A DNA stretch of 64,000 bases, from the NCBI RefSeq assembly GCF_018873765.1, contig NC_057922.1, forward strand, positions 65,124,755 to 65,188,754. Reading direction: 5' to 3'. The translations under genes were made by a program, and so were the position numbers. The notes beneath the pieces are model-generated. The model was not told where the DNA came from. It did no database searches and saw only the letters and a program-made list of their open reading frames with translations. Each line of letters starts with the position of its first letter. Positions within the stretch are counted from its first letter, which is position 1. This DNA is from Telopea speciosissima (Eukaryota; Streptophyta; Magnoliopsida; Proteales; Proteaceae). Positions 55,023 through 64,000 of the stretch are shown in pieces.

Positions 55023-57655
55023 TCAATGATAATAGACTTGAGCTGGAAGTCGGGGCTCCACCACGGCAACAAGTGGGTACTTTCTTGGTGTTGAGAGCCC
55101 AAAAATCTCTTCCATGCTCAAGTCCTCGGGCTTCATTTGTCCCGGCAATTTCCACTCGAACCCTTGTAATAGATTAGCCAAACTTGACTGAATCACCTTC
55201 AGCCCAAGGCTATAGCCTGGGCAAATCCTTCTACCCGACCCGAATGGCAATAGCTCAAAATCTTGACCCTTTACATCAATGTCCTTCCCTATGAACCTCT
55301 CTGGTTTGAATTCATCTGGTGCTTCCCACAATGAAGGGTCTCTTCCTATGGTCCATGTGTTGATAAATACTCGGGTACCCGCCCGGATATTATAGCCGGC
55401 AACTTCACAATCTTCTCTAGCTAGACGAGGAGTTAGCATTGGTGCCACTGGGTGCACCCTCATGGTCTCCTTCACAATGGCTTCAATGTATGGGAGGTGT
55501 GGGATGTCTTTCTCTTCGACCCATCTTTCTCTCCCAATCACCCTATCCAGCTCTTCTGAAGCCTTTTTGAAGATCTCTGGCTTTTTCAAGAGCTCAGCGA
55601 TCGCCCATTCTACAGTCACTGCTGAGCTCTCAGTGCCTCCTGCTATTAGGTCCTGCAAGTAAAGGAGGAGGATTAATCAATAACCATTAGCAAAACCCAA
55701 TTGAATGGAATGGGAAGGTGAGGTGGGCCTATATGCAAATAGTCCTGTACTGTTGGCACAGCCAAGGTTGGTTTGGAACCTCACTTTTGGGCCAGAGTTA
55801 AGTATAAAAATTTAATTCCAATTTTCACCATTATTAGTATGGGTCTAACACAGCAAGGATCACATTTTCATCATTTTTCTTGGGCTCCGTTTGTTTCGGC
55901 ATAAAAAATTTTACACCGCAAATTTGAAAAAATTTCCCAAAAAAAAAAATAATAAAATTGGAATACTTTTCAAAATGTAATGGTAAAATTGTACGCCGAA
56001 ACAAACGAAGCCTTGGGGAAATGAATACTACCTGGTTGCGTGCGGTGTGCGACTTCTGCGCCAAGACATTGGCCATGTGAAATAACCACTACACCCCTAC
56101 GGAAAGGCGAAAATCTATGAAGATGCGGCGATCATTTTGCATGGCCCCTGTGAGATGCATGCTACATACAACCAAAACAAAAAAAACATTCTCTTTCCCA
56201 TCTTTTTATGCTTCGTTTGTTTTCATGTAAAAAGTCATAAAAAGAAAATTTAGTCATAAAAAAAATTTTTATTGTTGTTATCACGATTTGTAATCTTAGT
56301 ATCAAGATTGGATCGATGTATCAAATCGAATAAATAAGATGCATTTGCCTTTTTTTCATGATATTGATCCAATTCAAACAATTTTCCTGATATAAGACCG
56401 AGATCATGAACCATGACGTTAACCATCAGAGTCGATCTCACACAATCTATGGGGGTGTAGTTGGATCATTATCCTCTCAGGTTCCCTATCCTATACAGTT
56501 GTCTGGTTCTTCTCATAGGGGGCTGAAAATGACGACATAACCCCCTGCCCGAGTAAGGTTAAGTCATCATTTTCGCTCCCCCTATAAGAGTAACCCGACA
56601 ACCGTACCGGACAGCGAACCTGAAAGGAAAAAAAATTCGGAGTGGTCTTGATGGTTAACCATACCACTTTCAGAGATGTATAGTACAAATCCTTTATTGG
56701 GAAATAGATCGAATACCTGAGTGAAGGCCTTGACGCTAGTCCGATCGAGCTTAACTTCGAGATTAGGATCATCTGCAAGCACCAAGAGCACATCAACCAT
56801 ATCTTTAGGGACAAAATTTTCCACACGTTCTCTCTTCCTCCTCTCGTCATGCTCATCGATCACATGTTCCAAAAACCAATCAAACTTCTTACTCAACACC
56901 TTCATCCTCTTCACAAACCCTTGCAGGTCCAAGAAATCAATCCAAGGTATCCAATCCCCAAGATTCATCACTCCATTCAACAAAAACAACTCGTCAAGCA
57001 TCTTCTTGAACTCCTCCGCCGTCACAATCTTCCTCATCCCTCTCGTCGACTCCTCCTCTTCCTCCTCGTCATCCAAGTATTTCTTCCCTAACACCATTCG
57101 ACTTATCACGTTCAAGCTCACATTCGAAAGGTGATCTTTCAGGTTAACTGTTCGACCAAATGACTCGTAAAGTCCCTTCAGGAGAGCTCGCATCTCTTCC
57201 ACTCGGATATACTCGTAAGACTCGAGACGCTTGGCGCTAAAGAGTTCCATCAAACACATCTTACGAGCTTGTCGCCAGTAAGGTCCGTAAGGAGACCAAG
57301 TGATGTCGGAATAGTTGTAAGTTGTGTATTTTCCGGCGGCCGTTTTGGGTCTGGAAGCGAAATTGAGGTCATGGGTTTTTAGGAAAAGCTTTGCCATCTC
57401 AACGGATGAACCCACCACTATTGGGTACGAACCAAACCGGAGTTGCATTATGGGTCCGTATTTTTGGGCTAATTTATGGATGGAGTGGTGAGGGAGTGAA
57501 CCGATGAGATTAAGGTTACCGATGATTGGCCATGGTTTTGGACCAGGTGGTTGGTTTAATCGCCGGCGGTAGGTTATAATTTGGGAGATCAATATGATTG
57601 CTAGTGCTACAAGCAATGCTGCAGCGTGTATGAACCATGGAACCTCCAACTCCAT
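55023..57655 (-). CDS. Cytochrome P450, CYP92-like (CYP71 clan)
   Basis: ER-anchored haem monooxygenase. Exons 57655-56717 and 55652-55023 (minus strand, phase-0 GT-AG intron of 1064 bases) give 522 aa. Visible: an N-terminal membrane anchor (about residues 8-28), proline hinge PPGPKPWP (36-43), I-helix AGGTESS (317-323), ETMR (375-378), PERF (430-433), and haem loop FGSGRRICPG (450-459) with Cys457. The strings KTAAGKYTTYNYSDITWSPY and KVIQSSLANLLQGFEW and the end STPRKYPLVAVVEPRLPA resemble CYP92 proteins, some of which make homoterpenes or hydroxylate phenolics. Substrate cannot be told from sequence. An acidic run (DDEEEEEES) near residue 200 is unusual but in frame. It looks intact. The intron holds a MITE. 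Confidence 0.93.
55883..56012. mobile_element. 130-bp MITE in the P450 intron
   Basis: Left end GGCTCCGTTTGTTTCGGC and right end GCCGAAACAAACGAAGCC are inverted repeats with one mismatch over 18 bases. TTG flanks both sides (55880-55882 and 56013-56015), a 3-base duplication compatible with PIF/Harbinger-type MITEs. The related string CTTCGTTTGTTTTCATG near 56211 may be part of another copy. Confidence 0.78.
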
Positions 57656-57735
57656 TGATCGATGACTTTGATGTGGAGCTGAAGGGAAAGTTTGGTTGGC
57701 TGTAGGGCTTGTGTTTGTGAGGAAGGTTTGGTTGG

Positions 57736-57743
57736 ATATTTAT
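57736..57743 (-). promoter_or_regulatory. Candidate TATA box of the P450
   Basis: The minus strand reads ATAAATAT in CATCATAAATATCCAACC, about 80 bases upstream of the ATG at 57655. Position and sequence fit a plant TATA box, but it is a weak match. Confidence 0.35.
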
Positions 57744-58180
57744 GATGACAAAAAAAAGAAGATTTTGAGATCATTTGATGACGATTGTCTCAGTGAGGTC
57801 ACGGGTGGAAAGGACTGAGCAATACACAAACTTTAAATTAAAGAATTGCAAAGAAGGAAATTGATGATGTTCTTTCCTTATTGATACAGAGAAATTCCAT
57901 TTCCCGATGATCTTACAATTTTGTAGTTTTTCTATTTATGGAGTACTAGATCACAAAATATTAAGGTTCAATTTTTATCAAAAAAAAATAAAAATAAAAA
58001 AGGAAAAAGATCTCTGTCCGGGAGTATTAGCATAATCTATCTCTTTTTTTCCTATGTGAAAAGACACCTCTGCCCCCTTATTTTTAGGAGGAGAGAGATA
58101 GACACATGGGAGTACTAGCGTAGGCCACACCTCTGCCCCCTTGTTTTTAGGGTTTATTAGGCACAATCTTTTATGGGTTG

Positions 58181-58306
58181 ATGTTCTCTATGCCGCAGCG
58201 CAGCCTGTGTCCAGACACATGGGCCTGCCATTCAAGGGGGCAGGGTGATCATTTCACCCACCCCCATGTGTTTGAGCGAAGCCTATGCCCCCGACACAGA
58301 GAACAT
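58181..58306. mobile_element. MITE with TTCTCT-type terminal inverted repeats (copy 2)
   Basis: The left end ATGTTCTCTATGCCGC pairs with the right end CCGACACAGAGAACAT. The interior contains ATCATTTCACCCACCCCCAT, shared with the copy at 1160-1296. Both are 125-140 bases and non-coding. Confidence 0.6.
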
Positions 58307-59874
58307 TTGGCCATCTTTTATATATATGGGTGTCAATCCATTGGTTCAGCCAATTTTGGTTGGGTGGAATCGGTCTAAGGCTGGTAATGAGTTCAATCAA
58401 ATCAGCCCCATTAAATAAAGTTTTGATTTTGGTCTGGTTTGGTTTGGTTTTTATCAGTTCCCTTAATGGTTTCTTATCGGGCTGTCATGGGTCCAATTTC
58501 GGTCTTATATATAGATGATAAAAAATTACTGAAAATGCTAGGGTTTTTTGTTATTGACTATTTGGGTTTGATTTGGTTTATGTTTTAGTTGGTCCAGCTC
58601 CTAACATTTTCATAAAAAACCCAAATCGACAAGGGTACGGTTTGGTTAGGGCCAAACTAGTAGGTTTTGGTTGGTCCAACCAAGTTGGGCTGGAAATTGA
58701 CCTCCCTAAATTTTACTTGCCAAATGCTTAGATTTTAGTGGAAAATTTTCGTTTTACATGAATTGTAATTGGAAGCAAATTGAGCATAATTTTGGGGGAA
58801 CAAAGTTTAATTGTACTGAAATTTTGGGATTAATATTCTTTTTAGGACAAATATGAAATATTCCAGAATTTTGGTTCAAAGTCCATTCAAATCCTAATGG
58901 TTATGGCTTGGAAAATGACTTAACCATGCAAGTAATTGTAATAATAGTTTTTTGAGAGAAAGAACGCTACTGATCACGTGTGATACGCAACCTGTACTCT
59001 CACACAGGGTTAAGGACCCATTTTTCTTAAGCATAATAATAATAATAATAATAATAATTTATTATTAGAATGAATGACTTAAAAGTCTAGTAAAAAGACA
59101 ACTATTGGCGTGTATATCACTCAACTATTTGTTTTTGAGTTTTTATGAAGACTGACTCTTTTTTTTTTTGGTAATATATGAAGACTGACTGTTTACTTTT
59201 GGAAGTCTCTCTTTAGTCATTGAGGAAGTCTTTCTTTATTCTTTTTATTCTTTTGTGTGAAACATGAAATTGAAATCTCTTTCTTTCCGCTGTGATTTAC
59301 TTTAGGACCCATTTTATTTAAGCATAAAGGATTGGTTATCATTTGCATTTTGTCTTCTTTTTTAATGTTTTTGGTAAATATCATTGCATTTTGTTGAGTA
59401 TAGGGCAACAGACTTTGTCCAAGCTATATAATTATAATTTGGGAGAAAAGTTTCTCCTTATGGTACATCTCAAATTTGAAGGTTATGGTCCATAACGTCG
59501 TAGTTGATGTTGTTAGAATTTTAGTTCTAATAAAATTCTATATGGATATAATTAAATCCCTATACCAGACTAATTAGGGTTTTGGTCTAATAAAGGGATC
59601 ATTAAGTTATATTGTTTAAGTGGACTTAGGGGATAGATTCGATGAGTCATAGGATTACTATATACGCCCTACCCATAACAACTAATTATTCTCAATCACT
59701 ATGAGGAGGCATTCGAAGAGAGGAGATATTCGTCATCCCTGTCTTTTGTTCTTTATTTTCGATCATCTCACTATGGATGCAAACAAGGTTGTGGTTCTAT
59801 CCCTATTTCTATTATTTATTTGAGTTTAACACGGATCCTGCTTGTTTTGTCCTATTCGATCGATTCATTCTAAA

Positions 59875-60153
59875 TGTACCTTCATTATCAAACTTAACTT
59901 GGTCCCACATGAATTTGGTAGTCTCACATTTCTTATATGTGTCAATGAGATCATCGTGCATACAACTAAGTATAATAAAACATGCACTACGATTCTTCTT
60001 AAATCAAGGATCATAGGTTTCATTTTCTTGACGATATCAAGCAGTAGTGTCCTCATCGTGTTTTTCCATTTCAGTGGTCAGGTGTTCAATGCCTTCTTGC
60101 TCATTAAGTATTTTAAACTTACGATGTCATATGTCATAATTGGTTCCATCCAA
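59875..60153 (-). pseudogene. Copia gag fragment with TGA at tryptophan positions
   Basis: The minus strand translates as LDGTNYDI-stop-HRKFKILNEQ, later ENETYDP-stop-FKKNRSACF, then ILSCMHDDLIDTYKKCETTK and FMWDQVKFDNEGT. This is the N-terminal gag (UBN2-like) region of a Copia element, kept in one frame for about 93 codons. The internal stops are TGA, at places where related gags usually have Trp, as expected from TGG-to-TGA transitions. No pol sequence was found nearby. It is an isolated remnant. Confidence 0.8.
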
Positions 60154-60495
60154 TGTATTGCCTTAGTTAAGGTTAGCAACAGCGGTCTTGGTAGCTATCA
60201 TTACATTCCACAATGCGCTAGGAGGACTTTTAGTACACATTCAAAAATTTGTGTAATAAACCCTGATTAAAATCAACGGTTCTACATCACATGGTGAGAC
60301 AAAATTTTTTGCTAGATTCATAATCAAATCTCGTGAGTGTGCGGATTTGGAGACGCGTGATTTTAACCAATTTCGAATAAAAGAAAGTCAAGGAGGAATG
60401 GGCATCTCCATATCAAGTGAGCAAGGATCCCACTTAAGAGACCCATTGTGGTACTTAAAGTGACACGTCGAGTCGATATAAGAAAATGATACACA

Positions 60496-60634
60496 CATGA
60501 TTGTCACGGCGATTAGGCAACCCAAGGCGTCGAAGAGGGTAAAAATTCAAGGTGGCACCAAGCAGGCGTCCAAATTGGCCAAAGCGCCTGGACACCTAGG
60601 CATCGCCTAGGCGCCGCCTTGACAATTATATATG
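60496..60634. mobile_element. 139-bp hAT-like MITE
   Basis: The left end CATGATTGTCACGGCG pairs with the right end CGCCTTGACAATTATATATG allowing a 4-base insertion. A perfect 8-base target duplication GATACACA flanks it (60488-60495 and 60635-60642). It shares ends and the subterminal AAGGCG and CCTAGGCG motifs with the elements at 18948 and 20715, making it the smallest member of that family here. Confidence 0.8.
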
Positions 60635-61182
60635 GATACACAGTGCAGATGCTTCCCTTACATAACTTCTCAATAAAATTTAAAATTACAACCATCTCTT
60701 TACATTTCAAATTCCTACTACATCACTACTAGGAAGCGTCGCACTTTGCATCACATTCGAATATTAACTCTATCGCACATACATAAAAAACTTTGTCCCT
60801 TACTCTATCAAAAAAAAAAAAAGAATTGTCTATTACTCTACCAAAAAAAATTAAAAAAACGTCTCTTACATAAGTACCAAATTTTTTTTTTCATCCCATA
60901 GAAAATAAATTCACAGTATAGGTTGCATGGGATGAGGTTTGATATCGTATCCTTAATGGTACGAATCAAATAAAATCAATACCGCCACGAAAAGATACAC
61001 ACACACACACACACACAAAGCAAGTAATGTCATTCACTCTCCCTCTTCTCTACATTAAAATTTTAAAAGGTTTTATTAATCGAGGGAGAGAGATCTACAC
61101 ACTAGCATGATATATTGAAATTTTATACACTAGTATCTTATTGATTGTTGGATGAGATGAGAAACATAGCAACTATTCAAGC

Positions 61183-61217
<35 letters not shown>

Positions 61218-61616
61218 CCCGCTGCATCATGCTCTATTTGCCAACCACCCTCAACCCCATCCCTTGTCCCCTACCTCCACCTGCAACCCCCACCCCTCTC
61301 CGCAACCCCATCTTTTAATTTCCCCTTCTCTTATTGCCATAAATTCTTTATGTTAAGGGAATAAAAGGGTTACCAAAAATAATTTAAAAGTGCCTTATCA
61401 TATATATATATATATTTTGGGTAAAAGAAAGTAACTTATCATTATATCATTATTAAAACCTGACTGCCGTTGTCATATACATTTTCTGAGTACACATATT
61501 AAATGACAATATTTACCTATCATTGAAAAAAAAATGCATATTACACTAAAACAACAAAAAGTTAAGATTACATTTTTTTTTTTTAAAAACCTTGAGGGCT
61601 ATCAATAAGAAAATCC

Positions 61617-64000
61617 CTAAATCATAAGAGTGGTAAAAAATAAAAACCACAAGATGATAGGCATCAATAGGTTGACGTGGTAGCCTGTGTTGGCATCATG
61701 TCCACCACCACCAACACTACCACCTACTTTGCTTGAAACATGTGTGCTGGCAACTAGAATTGGAAAGAGACAACCATCCTGAGAGGCATTCACATTAGTG
61801 ATCTTTGCTGTACCATTGAAATCGCAAGATTCGTTAAGCTGGCCTTGCATTTGGTAGTAGTAATTATAAGCGTAGGATATATTCTCATTTGTATTCCCCA
61901 ATTGGTTGCATGAGGATCCATAACCCAACGAGGTACAATCACCCATGGTGCATGCGTATTCTACGTTCTCAGTCACTAGGGTCATGTTAGTGCTTGAGTT
62001 ATTGAACACACACCATTGTGATTTCATGTATTTCACTCCCTTAGCCCCTACTGGCAGCGTATCATTCCCTTTCCCAGTGAAATCCACTGGGAATTTGGGC
62101 TTCCCATCGAACGTAAATATCCCCCAATGCCTCTCGAAGTCACCTGGTGCCACACTCTTCATGTTCTCATCAAGCAATCCAAAAAAATACACATTTTCGT
62201 AAGCATCTGGCCTTAAATGGGTACCATTGCCTTTTGCCCTGTTACTTAAGTAGCCGTCGTAGAACCTCTTCGCATTCTCGACGGTGGCATGCTTGTCGCC
62301 GTCAGTAGGCCATCCAATTTCTCCGATTGCGATCTTTAGGTCTGGAAAACCAGTCTTTTTCAAAGCCCAAACCAATGTGTCGAAGTTAGCTTCGAACACA
62401 TTGGTGTATGCGTAGTTATCATCAATGGTAGGTTTGGCGTTTCCATCGAAAAAGGCGTAATCGACGGGGAAATTTTCGTCTTGGTAGAGGCTGAGGAAAG
62501 GATAGATGTTGACGAAGAAAGGTGCATTGGAAGAGTTGAGGAATTTGACGATGTCAACCATGAGTGGTCTTATGTCTACTCGGAAATTACCATCTGAGGG
62601 ATAGTCGGAATGAGAATCATAAACATCGGCATTGCAAGGGATGGTAGCTTTGATCTTGTCACCAACTCCAGCTTCATCAAGAGCCTTCTGAATGTTCTTT
62701 AGGGATGGGAATGTGGTTTTCATATAGCTTCCATTGTAACTCTTCAAGAAGGGTTCATTCCCCACTGCTACATACCTAATTCAAGTCTTTATCGGATCAG
62801 TTTTTACTTAGTACAAGGTGGTCGGGTTTCATGTATGGAATGTTCCTCATGCTCCAATCGCACGTGTTGACTTGGAATCCTGGAATCTAAATTCTCTCCA
62901 ATGACATTTAATCCTTAGAGTCGATCTTCCACCATCCATGGGGTGTAGGGATATGACTCTCCTTCAACAGCATGGCGGGAGCTAGAGGGTCCAGCCCAGC
63001 AAAATCAGGGGATATATATATATGGTCATTTCAAAGAGGAGCCCACTTGGGTCCCACCTATGAAATGACCAAAACCCTCCTTGTTTTGCGGGGCTGGACC
63101 CTCCAGCTCCCACCATGATTGGAGGAGAGCCAAATTGTGGGGTGTACGTAGTCCCCATACCCCAGAGATGGTCCCCACACCTCATGGATAGAGTGAGATC
63201 GATTCTAATGGTTAAATGTCATTGGAGAGGATCTTGGCTCAGAAGTCCGAACGGTATTTTAGAAAATACACAAAACCTAATGGGTATTTGTGAACCCAAA
63301 GGGAAAAGGAATTATTTAAAGTCGATGCCTACGATTGGCCAAAAGGATCCTGTGCAGCATCCTGCCTGAGCTGCACGTGCAACGCCAGACATAGTGGGGC
63401 ATGAAAAGACCGCCTCACCCTTGCTCGGATAAGGCGCTCGGACAGGGGTAAGGCGGTCTCTTCACGTCTCGTTGTGTCTAGCGCTGCATGTGCAGTCCGA
63501 GTAGGATGTTGCACAGGAGCCGATTCCTTCGATTGAGGATAGTAGTAGTAGGAACATTCATGCAACCCGAGTCGCATCAAATTTAGATAGAAAAAGATAT
63601 GAAAAGAGAAGGAGTCTTAATAATTACTTACCTTATATCAACCCCACCTTCGTCCTTCAAATATGAAGTAACATTCTCCTTCACCCATTCCTTTGCATTG
63701 TCATAATTATTGCTGAATCGGAAAAGCTCATTGTTTGGGATGGCAATCATGACTTCAATTCCACTCCCAGCCAAGGATTTCACGACCCAAGGATCTGCAT
63801 CGAACAGCTTCACCTGCTTGATTCCAATGTCCTTGAGCATCTGTACCACGGTTTCAGGTTCTATAGGTTGAGCCATTATAGTCCCCCAATTCACACCAAT
63901 CGCCTCTGCAACATTGCCGGAAACCACCACTGTTGCCACCACCACCACCACTACAAACCATCTCCTTAGTTTCTGACTCTTGTTACTATTGGCCTGAACT
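61617..64000 (-). CDS. GPI-anchored beta-1,3-glucanase (GH17 + X8), 5' end off the window
   Basis: Cell-wall enzyme hydrolysing beta-1,3-glucan (callose). Exons: window edge to 63632, and 62775-61617 (TAA region end), with an 856-base GT-AG intron splitting an Arg codon. About 508 residues are visible and the frame stays open to base 63999, so the start codon lies just outside. N-terminus: RRWFVVVVVVATVVVSG signal peptide, then mature IGVNWGT. GH17 motifs: VGNEPF (acid/base Glu) and IGEIGWPTDG (nucleophile Glu). The C-terminal X8/CBM43 domain starts at SQWCVFNN and has the Cys pattern CTMGDC, SSCNQ, ESCDFNG and DGCLFP. A Gly-rich linker and hydrophobic tail (LLMPIILWFLFFTTLMI) form a GPI signal. 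It resembles plasmodesmal or wall-bound plant glucanases. Intact as far as visible; the intron carries a palindromic MITE. Confidence 0.93.
62971..63117. mobile_element. 147-bp palindromic MITE in the glucanase intron
   Basis: CATGGCGGGAGCTAGAGGGT at the left and ACCCTCCAGCTCCCACCATG at the right continue inward as CCAGCCCAGCAAAA and TTTTGCGGGGCTGG, giving inverted repeats of about 34 bases with few mismatches. The transcript would fold into a long hairpin. No clear target duplication was identified. It does not touch the splice sites. Confidence 0.78.

Larger units (their letters stand above)
57760..61616. other. Intergenic region between P450 and glucanase
   Basis: Besides the elements listed separately (58181, 59875, 60496) this holds simple repeats: AAT repeats near 59035, AC near 60995, CT/CA near 61180 and TA near 61405. 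LTR-like DNA begins TGTTAGAATTTTAGTTC near 59510 and includes CTATATACGCCCTACC, but no partner LTR was seen. No gene is supported. Confidence 0.65.

Noticed and set aside
59842..60270. 142-codon plus-strand open frame
   Set aside because: The opposite strand carries the Copia gag homology; the plus-strand frame has no recognisable signature.
1..64000. CRISPR arrays, operons or phage-type systems
   Set aside because: No regularly spaced palindromic repeats and no prokaryotic gene organisation; repeats present are transposons and microsatellites.

Overview
The window is nuclear DNA from a flowering plant. The evidence is GT-AG introns in plant-type genes, a plant receptor-like cytoplasmic kinase, a plant P450, a GPI-anchored GH17 glucanase with an X8 domain, Copia and Gypsy-type elements, an Au-type SINE, many MITEs, and decayed plastid DNA. 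The species cannot be fixed from the sequence alone. There is no operon structure, CRISPR array or phage.

Four protein-coding genes are supported. (1) Positions 2.4-32.3 kb, + strand: the tRNA exportin PAUSED/exportin-T, 991 codons in 13 coding exons plus one 5' UTR exon. About 3 kb of coding sequence is spread over 29 kb because introns 5, 8, 11 and 12 have filled with transposons. (2) 43.97-47.74 kb, + strand: an RLCK-VII kinase close to RIPK/PBL proteins, 478 aa, 5 exons. (3) 57.66-55.02 kb, - strand: a CYP92-like cytochrome P450, 522 aa, 2 exons. (4) From beyond the right edge to 61.62 kb, - strand: a GH17 beta-1,3-glucanase with X8/CBM43 and GPI signal, whose first codons lie outside the window. 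The genes do not form an evident pathway; they are ordinary neighbours separated by 5-12 kb of repeats.

The rest is a layered record of insertions. Intron 8 of PAUSED (14.5 kb) holds a decayed antisense Copia element with a 5' LTR, primer-binding site, gag, protease, integrase, RT and RNase H but no recognisable 3' LTR. It also holds an Au-type SINE split by a 762-bp hAT-like MITE, and a non-autonomous LTR retrotransposon (perfect 5-bp target duplication) whose left LTR is split by a 2571-bp member of the same MITE family. Intron 11 holds the tail of a LINE. Intergenic DNA holds a plastid 16S rDNA fragment (34.8 kb), a plastid rbcL fragment (54.2 kb), a likely 18S-ITS1 scrap (53.6 kb), a Copia gag remnant with stops at tryptophan positions (60 kb), two Tourist-like MITEs, and a foldback family present at least three times.

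I saw no clearly new biological system. The best leads are the all-phase-0 exon structure of PAUSED, the MITE family with three size classes and readable target duplications, the nested insertion chronology, and the cluster of nuclear rDNA-like and plastid DNA inside diverged direct repeats at 53.4-54.6 kb.
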